From: Haberlea rhodopensis | Lineage: Eukaryota > Streptophyta > Magnoliopsida > Lamiales > Gesneriaceae | DNA length: 64,000 nt | NCBI GenBank assembly: GCA_907163345.1 | Contig: CAJQUN010000040.1 | Span: 3,844,001-3,908,000 of the forward strand | Reading direction: 5' to 3' | In this document: positions 10,730 to 22,542 of the stretch, one piece after another | How positions within the stretch are numbered: the first letter of the stretch is position 1 | Layout of the letters: each line of letters opens with the position of its first letter | Program-made: the position numbers and the translations under genes | Notes under the pieces: generated by a model | What the model saw: only the letters and a program-made list of their open reading frames with translations | The model's database searches: none | What the model was told of the DNA's origin: nothing

Positions 10730-11160
10730 ATTCTTATAATCATTCAAAAATAATTTTGAGACTTTTAATAAACTTTGTTACATCAACTTTATTTAGTATT
10801 TTTTTTGGCTGTAGAGATGTTGCCACATATAATAATATGAAATGTAATTGTTTGCTATTGTATTTGGAAGTAAAAGAACTCAATTTCTTTGTGAAATAAA
10901 AGATGATTACTCTTGTTCTTTTTTTCTCTGTAACATCATGCATAGGGTTGTGCATGGAATACAAATTTTTAGTGGAAAACATATCCATTGTTTCTCAATA
11001 TCTATAATTGATTGCTTACGAGCTGCACCAAACAATTTAATTTACTAAGTAAACTTCGAGGTTCAATTTGCACAAAAATATTGATTTTCATCCTTCTAGT
11101 CGTTTCATTTCCTACAATCGGTCGTTTCACCATTCTAATCGTTTCCATTTCTCTTGAACG
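10730..11160. other. Phytocyanin 3' flank, ending in possible subtilase remnant
   Basis: 3' UTR and AT-rich DNA. The last 40 bases before Copia-2 can be read as ILIVSISL, similar to the ILSLSL stretch just before the corresponding part of the intact subtilase. They may be the left half of the pseudogene split by Copia-2. The match is too short to be firm. GAACG at 11156-11160 is the left TSD of Copia-2. Confidence 0.35.
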
Positions 11161-12144
11161 TGTAAGGATTTCGTTCCGCTTTCCAATCCCGATTGATGCC
11201 TGCAATCAAGAAACAAAAGCAATCACAGTATACAATTTCAACTAATAAAACTATAAACTGAAATACAAAGCAAGAGTAAGGAATTAGGGCTCAGGTCGAG
11301 CTGGGTATCCTTCCAACGTCGTCACCGGGGAACCAAGGTATCGTATCCAAAAGGGGAGACACACACACTGCCCGAAGACCCTGCCCGAACCCACTGCCCA
11401 AGCACACAGCCGGGACACACACACGGGCACCACACACGGCCACACAAAGTGCACACAGCACTAGGCTCTAGGCGCACACACAGCACCACACTCAGCACAA
11501 GGCACACACAGCACCCCACTCAGCACAAGGAGCACACAGAGCACCCCACTCAGCACAAGGAGCACACACAGCACCCCACTCAGCACAAGGAGCACACAGC
11601 ACCAGCAACGGATTCTCGGCCACACAGCACCAAGCCACTCACGGCCACAAGCCAGCGCACACAGCACCAAGCCACTCACGGCCACACACACCACAGCGCA
11701 CACAGCACCAACCCAAGCACAAGGCGCACACAGCACCAGCCAAGCACAAGGCACACACAGCACCAGCCTCGGCTACACAGAGCTCCACTCACAGCACTAG
11801 GCGCACACAGCACCACACACACGGCCACCCACGGCACACACAGTAACGAAAGGGGGGACGAAAATTGCACTCTGGTTTTTGGGTTTTTGAGGTTGTTCAC
11901 TCATCATGAACCAAGGCCAACATAAAGGCACCGAAGGGGAGATGAAGGGGATGGTGCAATTTCCAAGTGAATCGACCAGCCGAAGAGGCACACCAAGGAG
12001 AAGCTTCTGGACGCATGGGAGATGAAGAGAAAGGCTGAGAATATGAATGGTGGGGGGGGGGGGGGGGGCACGGTTTAGGGTAGTAGGGAGAAGGGCCAAA
12101 GCCCAATAGAATAATGAATAGGTATTGGGCCAACAAACCCAACA
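11161..12144 (-). repeat. Copia-2 3' LTR (984 bp)
   Basis: Direct copy of 14945-15921. Contains a CACACAGCACC-rich imperfect tandem tract at about 11440-11830 and a long G-run at about 12051-12068. Cys/Val-rich and His/Thr-rich open frames here are products of that simple sequence, not genes. Confidence 0.93.
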
Positions 12145-12161
12145 AATCTCCACCTTGGCAC
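12145..12161 (-). other. Copia-2 polypurine tract
   Basis: On the minus strand the sequence entering the 3' LTR is GCCAAGGTGGAGATT, a typical copia PPT placed exactly at the LTR edge. Confidence 0.7.
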
Positions 12162-12393
12162 AATACCGGCTCCACCTCGACGTAAGGAAAACCCATAGAT
12201 GACTCATCATCGCCCAAAGGGTCCCCACAACACACAAAGCATTGTGTGGACCAAGTTCTTGTCCTAGCACACAACACAGACAGAGAACACAGACAATAAC
12301 CAACACAAAGAGGTTAAAGTCAATAACCGGGGTAACAATCATATAACAAGCACACAGCAGTTATACTAATCAAAAATAGTTAACACCTAGTAA

Positions 12394-13194
12394 TCAATCA
12401 TCAGTATCAAATTTAAAAAATTTTAAACATGATTGAAACATACTAAGGGACAAACACATAGTACACATATCAGCAGGATAAAACACATAATCACTTAGAT
12501 TATCACCTACAGATAACAACCATTGAATAACATTCCAAAGCACAAAGCTAGGATTAGTCATATACCTACTAAAACAACTAATAGCATAAGCTATACCATG
12601 CCAAGTACTAATCAGCAAATACATTAAGCAACTAATAGCATAAGCTATATCATGCAAAGTATTAACCATCAAATACATTAAGCAACTAATAGCACAAGCT
12701 ATATCATGCAAATCTTCATGTTCATTTGCAACCAATTCATCATGCACAACATGTTCATGTTCAACAATATTACCATGATTTACAGGCATTCCATGAATTT
12801 CAGGTTCATTAACATGATGTACACCAGTTAAATGCTCCACCTCGCAGGGAGTAGCACTGGACACAGACTCGTCAACATGCACAGGACACATAGTCACATT
12901 AGGGGAAGGGAAATCCGGGAATTTCACTCTTTGTTGTTTGCCAAAAACACACGAATCACAGAAAGGCATGCAAGACAACACGTTTTTACCAACGCAACCT
13001 TTTTCATGCAAATTCTCTAGACCTTTAGAACTTAAATGACCTAATCTCCTATGCCTCAGATTAGTCAAGTCATCAGTCACAGAATTCACATTATCATATA
13101 CAGATTCAGTTTTGCAAACATAAAGATGTCTTTTCTTTTTACCTTTGAAAACAACCAAAGAACCCTTTATATTTTCATAACACCATTTCCCCAT
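12394..13194 (-). pseudogene. Copia-2 pol remnant: pre-integrase fused to a triplicated RT/RNase H fragment
   Basis: Starts in the pre-integrase region (LRHRRLGHLSSKGLENL, then CDSCVFGKQ), so HHCC is visible. It then jumps, without integrase or RT catalytic motifs, to the RT/RNase H junction (DIAYAISCFSRYMTNPS...WNVIQWLL). A 57-bp unit encoding about 19 aa (HDIAYAISCLMYL type) occurs three times in a row at about 12560-12720. It cannot supply integrase or RT activity. Confidence 0.8.
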
Positions 13195-14360
13195 CTACCC
13201 TCTAGACCACATGATTCTAAACCAGAACAAGACAACAAATTATTGCACAAAGCAGGAACATGTCTTACATCTTTTAGAGTCATAGAATAACCAGAATCAA
13301 ATTTCAAATAAACATCACCAATGCCAGCAACTTTACAAAGTTTCTCATTAGCAATAGAAACAGAACCATTCTCAACTTCTTTATAATTAGAAAACAAATT
13401 TCTAAGAGGTGACATGTGATAAGAGCAACCAGAATCAATTAGCCATTCATTTTCACACACAGTAGATGAATGCACATAATTCACAGAATCACATAAGTCA
13501 GTCACCATAAAGACATCACCAGAGTCTTCACCAGATAAAGAAGCATGATTCACTTGTTCATTAGATTGGTTGTTATTTTGATTCTTGTTTTTCTTATCAG
13601 GACAGTCTTTAATAAAATGATCAGGATCACCACAATTAAAGCACCTCATATTCTTAGGCCTAGACTTAGATCTTTTCCACTTGTTCTTATCATTATTCTG
13701 ATTTTGGTTATAATCAGATCTATGATTGTTGTTATACCTATGTTGAGACCTACCTCTAACATGCATAACTTCACCAGAGTCTTGCTTACCGCTGTTGTTC
13801 ACTTTTAAATCTAATTCCTTGCTTTTAAGGCCGTTAATTACAGTATCCAATGTAACAGAATCCCTACCGTACTTAATGGCGGATTTTACATCACTATAAT
13901 TATCAGGAATAGCATTTAAAAGAACAATAGGTGAATAGTCGTCAATGTTCTTATCTCCTGTCAATTTAATATCTTGAATTAATTTAGTAAACACATCCAA
14001 ATTCTCATCTACATCTTTGTTCAAGTCTAGCTTGAATCTGAAAAATTTTTCTAACAAGAAAAGTTTACTCGGCAAAGATTTTTCAGTAAACATTTCTTCT
14101 AATTTTTCCCAAAGTTCTCTAGCAGATGATAGTTTACCACACTTCCTGAGCACAGAGCCAGACAACTTCAAGATAATAGAAGAATAAGCATATTCGTCAT
14201 CTTCCAGTTTCTTAGCAGTTGTAACGTTCTCAGCCCAATTACCATCAATAGCTTTAAATACCTTTTGTTGTATTAAAATTCCTTTCATTTTTTGTTGCCA
14301 TATAGAAAAATCAGATTTTCCATTAAACGGTTCAAGGTTATATCCAGAAATTGAAGCCAT
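13167..14360 (-). CDS. Copia-2 Gag plus protease
   Basis: Start chosen at MASISGYNLEPFNGKSDF, the usual copia Gag beginning; the frame is open upstream to 14438 but that part looks like leader. Gag has a CCHC knuckle (CFNCGDPDHFIKDC) in an Asn/Arg-rich basic region, then a protease with the active motif WLIDSGCSYHM. The frame ends in the protease/pre-integrase linker and the downstream part continues in another frame. A Gag of this kind could still package RNA, but the element would need enzymes from elsewhere. Confidence 0.82.
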   Translation of the reverse strand: MASISGYNLEPFNGKSDFSIWQQKMKGILIQQKVFKAIDGNWAENVTTAKKLEDDEYAYSSIILKLSGSVLRKCGKLSSARELWEKLEEMFTEKSLPSKLFLLEKFFRFKLDLNKDVDENLDVFTKLIQDIKLTGDKNIDDYSPIVLLNAIPDNYSDVKSAIKYGRDSVTLDTVINGLKSKELDLKVNNSGKQDSGEVMHVRGRSQHRYNNNHRSDYNQNQNNDKNKWKRSKSRPKNMRCFNCGDPDHFIKDCPDKKNKNQNNNQSNEQVNHASLSGEDSGDVFMVTDLCDSVNYVHSSTVCENEWLIDSGCSYHMSPLRNLFSNYKEVENGSVSIANEKLCKVAGIGDVYLKFDSGYSMTLKDVRHVPALCNNLLSCSGLESCGLEGRWGNGVMKI

Positions 14361-14931
14361 CGCACATAAGCAAGTAGGCACACACAATTTCAACAACCAA
14401 TCAGCAGAAGCAAGGACCACAAGGCACAAAACACACAATGAAAGAATTTAACCAAGCTAAGGGAGGAAGAATCGCTATCACCCACAAGATCACAGTACAC
14501 TCAACGGTGTACGAGCATGGGGCTTCCGATAGAGATTTTCCTACGGGTAAGGGACACAATTACACCTAGAAACACGATAGTAAAATGATTAAGGGTTAAA
14601 TAATCACTTACTACCCAGAGACAAAGCTCTGGGGTGACGAAACCACACTGAACGAAGCACCGAAGGCACTGCCCGAGATCTGCCCGAGATTTCAGTCGCT
14701 GCCCGAACTCTCCAGCTGCTGCCCGAAGCCTTCTGCCCGCTGCCCGAGGTCCACTGCCGCTGCCCGAGGTCTGCCCGAAGCCTACTGCTCCTGCCCGAAA
14801 CCTCCTGCTGCTGCCTGAAGCCCAACAAGCACTGCCCGAGACCAGCCGAGCTCTCCAGCCGCTGCCCGAGGTCTGCCCGAGCACTCTTGCTGCTGCCCGA
14901 AGTCCACCGAGCACTCCACCAGGCACTGAAC

Positions 14932-14943
14932 GCTCTGATACCA
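14932..14943 (-). promoter_or_regulatory. Copia-2 primer-binding site (tRNA-iMet)
   Basis: Minus-strand TGGTATCAGAGC, complementary to the 3' end of initiator tRNA-Met, one base inside the 5' LTR. It fixes the element's orientation. Confidence 0.9.
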
Positions 14944-14944
14944 C

Positions 14945-15921
14945 TGTAAGGATTTCGTTCCGCTTTCCAATCCCGATTGATGCCTGCAATCAAGAAACAA
15001 AAGCAATCACAGTATACAATTTCAACTAATAAAACTATAAACTGAACTACAAAGCAAGAGTAAGGAATTAGGGCTCAGGTCGAGCTGGGTATCCTTCCAA
15101 CGTCGTCACCGGGGAACCAAGGTATCGTATCCAAAAGGGGAGACACACACACTGCCCGAAGACCCTGCCCGAACCCACTGCCCAAGCACACAGCCGGGAC
15201 ACACACACGGGCACCACACACGGCCACACAAAGTGCACACAGCACTAGGCTCTAGGCGCACACACAGCACCACACTCAGCACAAGGCACACACAGCACCC
15301 CACTCAGCACAAGGAGCACACAGAGCACCCCACTCAGCACAAGGAGCACACACAGCACCCCACTCAGCACAAGGAGCACACAGCACCAGCAACGGATTCT
15401 CGGCCACACAGCACCAAGCCACTCACGGCCACAAGCCAGCGCACACAGCACCATGCCACTCACGGCCACACACACCACAGCGCACACAACACCAACCCAA
15501 GCACAAGGCGCACACAGCACCAGCCAAGCACAAGGCACACACAACACCAACCTCGGCTACACAGAGCTCCACTCACAGCACTAGGCGCACACAGCACCAC
15601 ACACACGGCCACCCACCGCACACACAGTAACGAAAGGGGGGACGAAAATTGCACTCTGGTTTTTGGGTTTTTGAGGTTGTTCACTCATCATGAACCAAGG
15701 CCAACATAAAGGCACCGAAGGGGAGATGAAGGGGATGGTGCAATTTCCAAGTGAATCGACCAGCCGAAGAGGCACACCAAGGAGAAGCTTCTGGACGCAT
15801 GGGAGATGAAGAGAAAGGCTGAGAATATGAATGGGGGGGGGGGGGCACGGTTTAGGGTAGTAGGGAGAAGGGCCAAAGCCCAATAGAATAATGAATAGGT
15901 ATTGGGCCAACAAACCCAACA
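14945..15921 (-). repeat. Copia-2 5' LTR (977 bp)
   Basis: Copy of 11161-12144 with a few substitutions and a shorter G-run. On the minus strand it is followed by the PBS. Confidence 0.93.
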
Positions 15922-16330
15922 GAACGACAATATCTCACTCAGTGCGCTTGGTGCGACAGAGAAGGGGATTTTCGTTAGCTGCTCGGCAGGAAACAACAGA
16001 TCTCATAACTTCTCGTTGTCTAATGAGGCGTCCTGGATTTTTACCAAGGAGTCACCTTGGGTTAGGGGTGGGCTCCAACCCAATGTAATATTTCGAAGGA
16101 AATTTTTTTGTTGCGTCTAGCACTACCTAATCTGGTCAGCCCCATTCCCATGTAATACTGATTCATGTCTTCCCCTGATTCTCCCAAAATAATCTTGAAC
16201 TGAACGGTGAATTAGCGTTTCAGCCTAGAGATTTCCCAGCAACTCATTTACCTCTAGATTTTTTCCTGGATCTAACACAAGCGACTTCGGGGCACCTTAT
16301 TGCGAGTCTTACTGTACAATAGAACAATGA
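15922..16330 (+). pseudogene. Subtilase pseudogene fragment, interrupted by Copia-2
   Basis: Right of the Copia-2 TSD the sequence reads ALGATEKGIFVSCSAGN, then FSLSNEASWIFT, matching the oxyanion-Asn region of the intact subtilase at 18357 (KGIFVSCAGGN, SLSNEAPWILT). After a non-matching stretch it resumes at about 16194-16320 with LELNGELAFQPRDFPATHLP and then PGSNTSDFGAPYC, matching ELDGESAFQPKKFPGTTLS and PGANASNPMARFC. Frame breaks and stops make it dead. It is a degenerate neighbour copy of the intact gene 2 kb downstream, i.e. part of a tandem subtilase cluster. Confidence 0.8.
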
Positions 16331-17028
16331 CTCATAAGTTTTAAAAATCTTGAAATAATTCCAAAATATTTAAATAAACTAACTATGTTGCCAAATTCAG
16401 AATAATAGTCAGTCAACAACAACATCGAAAGAAACATTTATAACCATACTGATGAAAAGACAAATTGAAAATATGAAGATTAATCAAAATAAAATTTTCC
16501 ATAACGAAGCCAAAAGAAGTTTTAAACTTTTTATATTTAATTTATTAACTCGCTACAATAACTTTGACTTGACATACAGATTATGTTTGTTAAGATAATC
16601 TTCGTCTGTTTGGTTATTTTTTCTGAAGTTTCTTTTTTTTTTTTCTTTTGAGAAAATGAATATTGAAAATATAGTAAGGAATAAAATGTATGTTAGTTTA
16701 TGTTTGCAGGAGGAAAATATTTCATAATAGTCAAATCGTTTGTTATTATTATTTTGGTAATCAATAATTTTAAACATATTGTATTAAAATATAATATAAT
16801 AAAAAATATTTTTTCAGAAAGGTAAATTAAACTTACTATATGTAAAGCGTGAGATCCTCGGTGATTCAACTTTATGACACCAATTTAATTTTACAAAATA
16901 ACATCAAGAAATTAGAAAAGTAATCTTTTTTCATTTAAAAAAAATACCATAAAAATCTATAACTACCAAATCTTATTCACTTTCTAAATTCAAAAAATCA
17001 CACATTATCTGTATACTAGTTTTTACTA
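16331..17028. other. AT-rich intergenic DNA
   Basis: No gene, RNA or clear element ends recognised. Confidence 0.5.
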
Positions 17029-17550
17029 GCACCGCCTAAGGCGCGGTGCCAGGTACTAGTATGTTGGTCAATTTTTTCTTAATTTGGTCGAAAATAATAT
17101 TTACCGATTAAGATATATTTTTTCTAGTCGTTTCAGACCAAACTCGCGCTTCAACAAAAAAATTAAAACGAATATGCTATTATAATTGAGTGGGAAAAAA
17201 AAACCAAATGACTAACTCTAATTTTTTTAAACAAGCATGATGTACATCTTTTTGTAAACTGGAAAAATTAATATTTGAAGTTGTGCGCATCCACCGCCCA
17301 AGGCGCGGTGTCAGGTACCAGCATAATTTTTTTCCTAATTTGATCGAAAATAACATTTACCGATTAAGATATATTTTTCCTAGTCGGTTCAGACCAAACT
17401 TGCGTATAAAAAAAAAAAATTAAAACGAATATGCTATTGTAATTGAATGGGAAAAAAAAAAACAAATGACTAACTCTAATTTTTTTAAACAAACACGATG
17501 TCCATGTTTCTATAAACTGAAAAAATTAATATTTGAAGTTGTGGGCATGG
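17029..17550. repeat. Tandem duplication (about 260-bp unit, two copies) with a GC palindrome at each head
   Basis: Two similar units start at about 17029 and 17291. Each opens with a CACCGCC(T/C)AAGGCGCGGTG palindrome and continues with the same AT-rich body (GAAAATAA(T/C)ATTTACCGATTAAGATATA, split across the copies). A partial third copy may follow near 17550. A hairpin followed by CTAGT in copy 1 resembles a Helitron 3' end, but this is not proven. Confidence 0.6.
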
Positions 17551-18290
17551 CATCAACAATCGATTAAAATATATTTTTTAATTTTTTTAAAAAATTTTAA
17601 ATAAAAAAAATATAAAGGAAAAAAAATAGTAATAAATATTAATAAACTATTCATTACTATTCTTTACAATAGTACTATCCAACTTCTTAGACACTTATTA
17701 TATAGTAAAGTAATAATAATAATATACGGCAAGTTAGCAAAAACATGAAAGAACATTTTTTGAACACGTAAACAGACAACTGTTTCAAATTGTTCTTTAT
17801 ATAGTGACAAACACTAATTGTAGGCAAGCAAATTATATTTACAAATTAAAGATATGATAAGATGTTTGAAACACTGAATGGGAATCGACAAGTGGATTTT
17901 GTTTGTCAAAGTGAAGAAAAAACCCTCTGTTAGCACAGAATCTCACAAGGCCACACAGAAAATGACAAAAAATGAGGCCGTCGTTGGCTTTATAAAATCA
18001 AGAATTAGGGACATTTGAACTAATTTCTCATAATTTAGTGACAAAAGCTGGCTTATTGTTTAATCGGATCACCTAAAAGTTGTGATCCTTACGTAAGCAC
18101 TCCCTCTTACGGTAAAAAAAACATCGATGAAACTCGGATTTGAGCTGGATTTAAAATATTACCCAAGTGATAACGAGCTTGGTTCCCTCTAAGTAAGGTA
18201 TTGGGTTTGAGTCTTGAGAATGGAACAGACATGTGCTAATAGTGCTTCTCATATAGTGGGTCTGACTTAACCTGGCCAACATTTGTGGTC
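17551..18290. other. Intergenic DNA upstream of the subtilase
   Basis: AT-rich, no gene seen. The last 200 bp are the subtilase promoter. Confidence 0.5.
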
Positions 18291-18297
18291 TATATAA
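18291..18297 (+). promoter_or_regulatory. TATA box of the subtilase gene
   Basis: TATATAA, 60 bp before the ATG. Confidence 0.65.
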
Positions 18298-18356
18298 ACA
18301 AGTACCTCACTTTCTCTATCTTCACCATAAAACAAACTTCAAACACTAATTCATAA

Positions 18357-20591
18357 ATGATGAAGTTAAGCTCATTGCTGCGAATTGGTTTTCCTCTCCT
18401 TCTAATTCTCATTTCATTACACAGTCTTAGCTCAGTTGTTACATCAACAAATCTTGATGTCCAAAACGATAATTTACAAACATACATTGTCCATGTTGAG
18501 CCACAATCAAAGGGTCTACAGACATGGTACAATTCATTTTTACCACCAAATCCAGAAACCTCCACAAGAAAATCAAGAATTCTATACTTCTACAACAATG
18601 TGTTGTCAGGTTTTGCTGCTAAACTATCAGCAGGTGATTTGAAAACCATGCAACAGAAGGATGGATTCGTTTCGGCACGTCCAGAACGTGTTATCCCTCT
18701 GTACACAACCCACTCACCCAACTTCTTGGGATTGAGCCAGAACTTGGGATTTTGGAACCTCTCAAATTATGGGAAGGGTATCATTATCGGAATTTTGGAC
18801 ACTGGAATATTTCCTGATCACCCGTCATTCAGCGACAAAGGGATGCCACCTCCGCCTGGTAGATGGAAGGGGAAGTGTGAATTCAATTTCACAGCATGTA
18901 ACAACAAGATTATTGGAGCTAGATATTTCAGAAATGGGGATGGAACCCCGTTGGATCAAGACGGGCACGGCACACATACTGCTAGCACAGCTGCTGGAGC
19001 TTTTGTTGAAGGTGCCAACATTTTCGGGAATGCTAAGGGTACGGCCGTTGGAGTGGCACCTCTTGCTCATCTGGCGATTTACAAAGTATGTGGCACGATC
19101 GGGTGCACAGAGAGCGACATTCTTGCTGCCATGGATGTGGCAATTGATGATGGCGTGGACATTCTTTCCCTGTCTCTAGGTGGTGGGTCCTTTCCCTTCT
19201 ATGAAGATAGCATCGCGCTTGGCGCGTATAGTGCAATGGGGAAGGGGATCTTTGTCAGCTGTGCCGGAGGGAATGCTGGTCCGTTCAATGAATCTTTGTC
19301 GAATGAGGCGCCATGGATCCTGACGGTCGGTGCGAGTACAATTGACAGGAAAATAAGAGCGACCCTGGTGCTTGGGAACAATGAGGAATTGGATGGGGAA
19401 TCAGCTTTTCAGCCAAAAAAATTCCCTGGAACCACATTGTCCCTTGTTTACCCTGGAGCAAATGCCAGCAATCCGATGGCACGATTTTGCAGCACGGCCT
19501 CGTTGAACCCCGATGATGTCAGAGGAAAAATGATATTATGTGAAGTTGGTGGCGGAAGTACAAGAATTCGCAAAGGAATAGTGGTCAAGAACGCCGGTGG
19601 TGCGGCCATGGTTCTTATGAATCAAGAATACATGGGATACACAACCAGTGCGGAAACCCATGTTCTTTCCGCTATACACATCAGTTATGCAGATGGACTC
19701 AAAGTAAAAGCCTATCTGAATTCAACTTCTACCCCTTTATCAACTATCTTGTATAAAGGAACTATAATTGGAGACAACAATGCTCCAATTGTTGCCGGGT
19801 TTTCATCCAGGGGACCTAGCCTGGCCAGCCCTGGAATTCTCAAACCTGATATCATCGGCCCCGGCGTCAACATCCTTGCGGCCTGGCCTTTCTCTGTCGA
19901 AAACAACACAAACACGAAATTAACATTCAACATGGTCTCAGGAACATCAATGTCTTGTCCACATTTGAGTGGCGTTGCGGCCTTGTTAAAAAACGTGCAT
20001 CCTGATTGGTCACCTGCAGCAATCAAATCTGCTATAATGACCAGTGCTGATCAAGTAAACCTTGTAGGTAACCTTATCGAGGATCAAACCCTTCTCCCTG
20101 CTGACATATTCACCACGGGTGCAGGCCATGTCAATCCCGCAAAAGCAAATGATCCAGGATTAGTTTATGACATCCATCCTGATGAATATATTCCGTACCT
20201 GTGTGGCCTGAATTACACAAGCCGGCAAGTTGGCATCATCCTTCAACGCAAGGTCGATTGCCTCGTCGAATCCAGTATATCGGAATCACAACTAAATTAC
20301 CCATCATTCTCCATCGTTCTTGGATCGGATCCTCAGACATATACTAGGACGATTACTAACGTTGGCGAGGCTAATTCATCGTATGGTTTGGAGATTGTTT
20401 TGCCTCCTGGTGTTGATGTAACTGTTGAACCAAATGTCCTGAGTTTCTCGGAACTGAATCAAAAATTGACTTATAATACGACGTTTAGTCGATCAAAAAA
20501 TCAGGTTGACAATGTGTTTTCTCAAGGATTCCTGAATTGGAAATCTGCCAAGTATTCAGTCAGGAGTCCAATAGCAGTTGTATTTGAATGA
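18357..20591 (+). CDS. Subtilisin-like serine protease (subtilase, SBT1-like), 744 aa
   Basis: Complete single-exon gene. Signal peptide (about residues 1-30), then an I9 propeptide starting TYIVHVEPQ and ending near TTHSPNFLGL. The S8 domain has the full catalytic set: Asp in GILDTGIFPDHPSF, His in DGHGTHTAS, oxyanion Asn in FVSCAGGNAGP, Ser in SGTSMSCPHLSG. A PA insertion lies between His and Ser. The C-terminal Fn3-like domain begins near LNYPSFSIVLG. These enzymes are secreted and process or degrade apoplastic proteins. Single-exon structure and length are typical. A broken relative lies at 15922-16330. No defect is seen. Confidence 0.95.
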   Translation: MMKLSSLLRIGFPLLLILISLHSLSSVVTSTNLDVQNDNLQTYIVHVEPQSKGLQTWYNSFLPPNPETSTRKSRILYFYNNVLSGFAAKLSAGDLKTMQQKDGFVSARPERVIPLYTTHSPNFLGLSQNLGFWNLSNYGKGIIIGILDTGIFPDHPSFSDKGMPPPPGRWKGKCEFNFTACNNKIIGARYFRNGDGTPLDQDGHGTHTASTAAGAFVEGANIFGNAKGTAVGVAPLAHLAIYKVCGTIGCTESDILAAMDVAIDDGVDILSLSLGGGSFPFYEDSIALGAYSAMGKGIFVSCAGGNAGPFNESLSNEAPWILTVGASTIDRKIRATLVLGNNEELDGESAFQPKKFPGTTLSLVYPGANASNPMARFCSTASLNPDDVRGKMILCEVGGGSTRIRKGIVVKNAGGAAMVLMNQEYMGYTTSAETHVLSAIHISYADGLKVKAYLNSTSTPLSTILYKGTIIGDNNAPIVAGFSSRGPSLASPGILKPDIIGPGVNILAAWPFSVENNTNTKLTFNMVSGTSMSCPHLSGVAALLKNVHPDWSPAAIKSAIMTSADQVNLVGNLIEDQTLLPADIFTTGAGHVNPAKANDPGLVYDIHPDEYIPYLCGLNYTSRQVGIILQRKVDCLVESSISESQLNYPSFSIVLGSDPQTYTRTITNVGEANSSYGLEIVLPPGVDVTVEPNVLSFSELNQKLTYNTTFSRSKNQVDNVFSQGFLNWKSAKYSVRSPIAVVFE

Positions 20592-21551
20592 GAGGGAAGA
20601 AACCAAGGTGCTATTCGAATCATTTGCATTCAATACAGATTTTATATGCCTTGGACATGAAGGAATGTGGTTGAATTAACTGTCAGCAAAGATTAAAACA
20701 GTTTAATATGAAAAAATTTCAAAAATCTTTGAATTGAAACTTGCGGCGGGACCTTATCCATTATATGATGCTAAATGTAACTAAAAAAGAATGCAAAACG
20801 AGTGCGACAGATGGTTATTTACAATCGAATATCATAAATATTTATTTATGATGACCTTAATTACAATTGAATCCAGTATTTGTATTGTAACTTATCATTT
20901 ATTTCTGTTGTATTGTGCAACCACGTTAGATATTTTCTACAACTATAGGAATCAATTAGGATACGTTATAGTTATGCTTATACTTATGGTGCATTATATT
21001 TTTTTAGCTACGGCATCCTTCTTGAAGTGCTATTTCATATGAGCCAGAAGATCGATGACGCAATCATAACAACCAATCCTGAACCGAATGAATGCTTGGC
21101 ATCATGACCAACATGAAAACAACACCACATCGAACGCATCTTCACTAACGACTTTACATTGGCACCCACTGGGGATCAGTGAACTGAATCCTAGGGAGCC
21201 TCAAATGTGTGCAATAGTGTCAATATATCGTCTGAAACGGCCAAATTTCCAGTTTTGCACCAATTCAAAGAATATACTCACACCACGTGAATTTCCAGAT
21301 AACCTCGACAAATAAATTACAAAACACACCTATCCGATGTCCAATTGATCAATCTAGCGAAAGCTTTGATATGAAAAACCATGGACTCACCCTGTCAAAG
21401 CAAGCAACCACATAGATAGCAGCAACGTGAGGGGCTTCTCTAGGCATAGGCAGAGAATATTATGACAAGCAACTATATCTGGATTATCTATCATTACAAT
21501 TGGTAAGCATGCAGGTATTACATTGCACATTCAGCTTCACTGAATGGGTAT
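20592..21551. other. Intergenic space between convergent subtilase and KEULE genes
   Basis: 3' flanks of two converging genes. Short open frames here show no domain. Confidence 0.5.
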
Positions 21552-22356
21552 CTAGATCTGAAGATCATCGAGAGACAATTCATTTGCAGTCAACAGCTTC
21601 AATTTCTGCACAAAACGACCAAACAAGGTTGATGTGGATTATATGAACTAGTCTGCACATAGACAGATAAGGGGGCCATTAACTTGTAAAATAAATCCTT
21701 CTCAAAATACAAGATAAACGACTAGTACATTGGAACTCACTCAAAATACATAATCATTTTATTAAAACACGTCTTGAGCCTTTAAGGCATACCAAGATTG
21801 TCCTGGACTCCTTTTTTCCCTAATTTTGGAGTACACGATGGGAACATTTGTTCATTTGTAAGATCACAAACAAAGGAACCGTGGTTGCCTACTAGTGCTA
21901 CAGGCATAGAGTAGCATGAATTCATAGTGCATGCAAGCCCTCGGATCCCTTGAATATATAATATACCCCCAAGACCAACCAGCTGTGGGTCTTTCCTTGT
22001 TCTCCAGATGATATTCAATTTGACCAAGAAAATTATTTTTGGCCAATGAAATTCATTTAACTAATAAAAAATTTAACCCTGACCTTTGATTAATAAATTA
22101 AATAATTTCAGTATGTCTAATAACAGTTTCAGGTGTCAATTTTTATCAGACCCGAACTGTATGCACTTTAGCATGGTCAACAAATGGATGCAATGTAAAG
22201 GATACTGGGGAAAAGAAACAAGTTTTGTACCGTAATAAATTGTGGAGGATCATCAAGACTGGATGATCCAAGAACAATTTCTCGTTTCAACTTTGTTGAC
22301 AACTTGTGGCAAACCCGTAGCTGCAATGACACAAGTTTCAGACAGAGAGAGAGAGG

Positions 22357-22399
<43 letters not shown>

Positions 22400-22511
22400 C
22401 TAATACCTCTGATCGTGTTGCTCCACCAACAATAAACACAAAAATTCGTTGACCCATCTTCGTGAAATCACTAGACGCATGCCTTAAAATCGAATCGCTG
22501 CATGAGAAGCA

Positions 22512-22542
<31 letters not shown>

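Larger units (their letters stand above)
11161..15921 (-). mobile_element. Copia-2: deleted, non-autonomous copia retrotransposon
   Basis: Element lies on the minus strand. LTRs at 11161-12144 (its 3' LTR) and 14945-15921 (its 5' LTR); minus-strand ends TGTTGGGTTT...CCTTACA. Perfect 5-bp TSD GAACG at 11156-11160 and 15922-15926. PBS complementary to initiator tRNA-Met at 14932-14943, PPT at about 12145-12156. The internal part is only 2.8 kb: gag, protease and pre-integrase remain, while integrase and most of RT/RNase H are gone. I count roughly 8 substitutions between the LTRs plus a G-run length change, so it is older than Copia-1. Confidence 0.93.

Noticed and set aside
11322..11925. Cys/Val-rich and His/Thr-rich open frames in both Copia-2 LTRs
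   Set aside because: They come from CACACAGCACC-type simple repeats, occur in both LTRs and have no domain.
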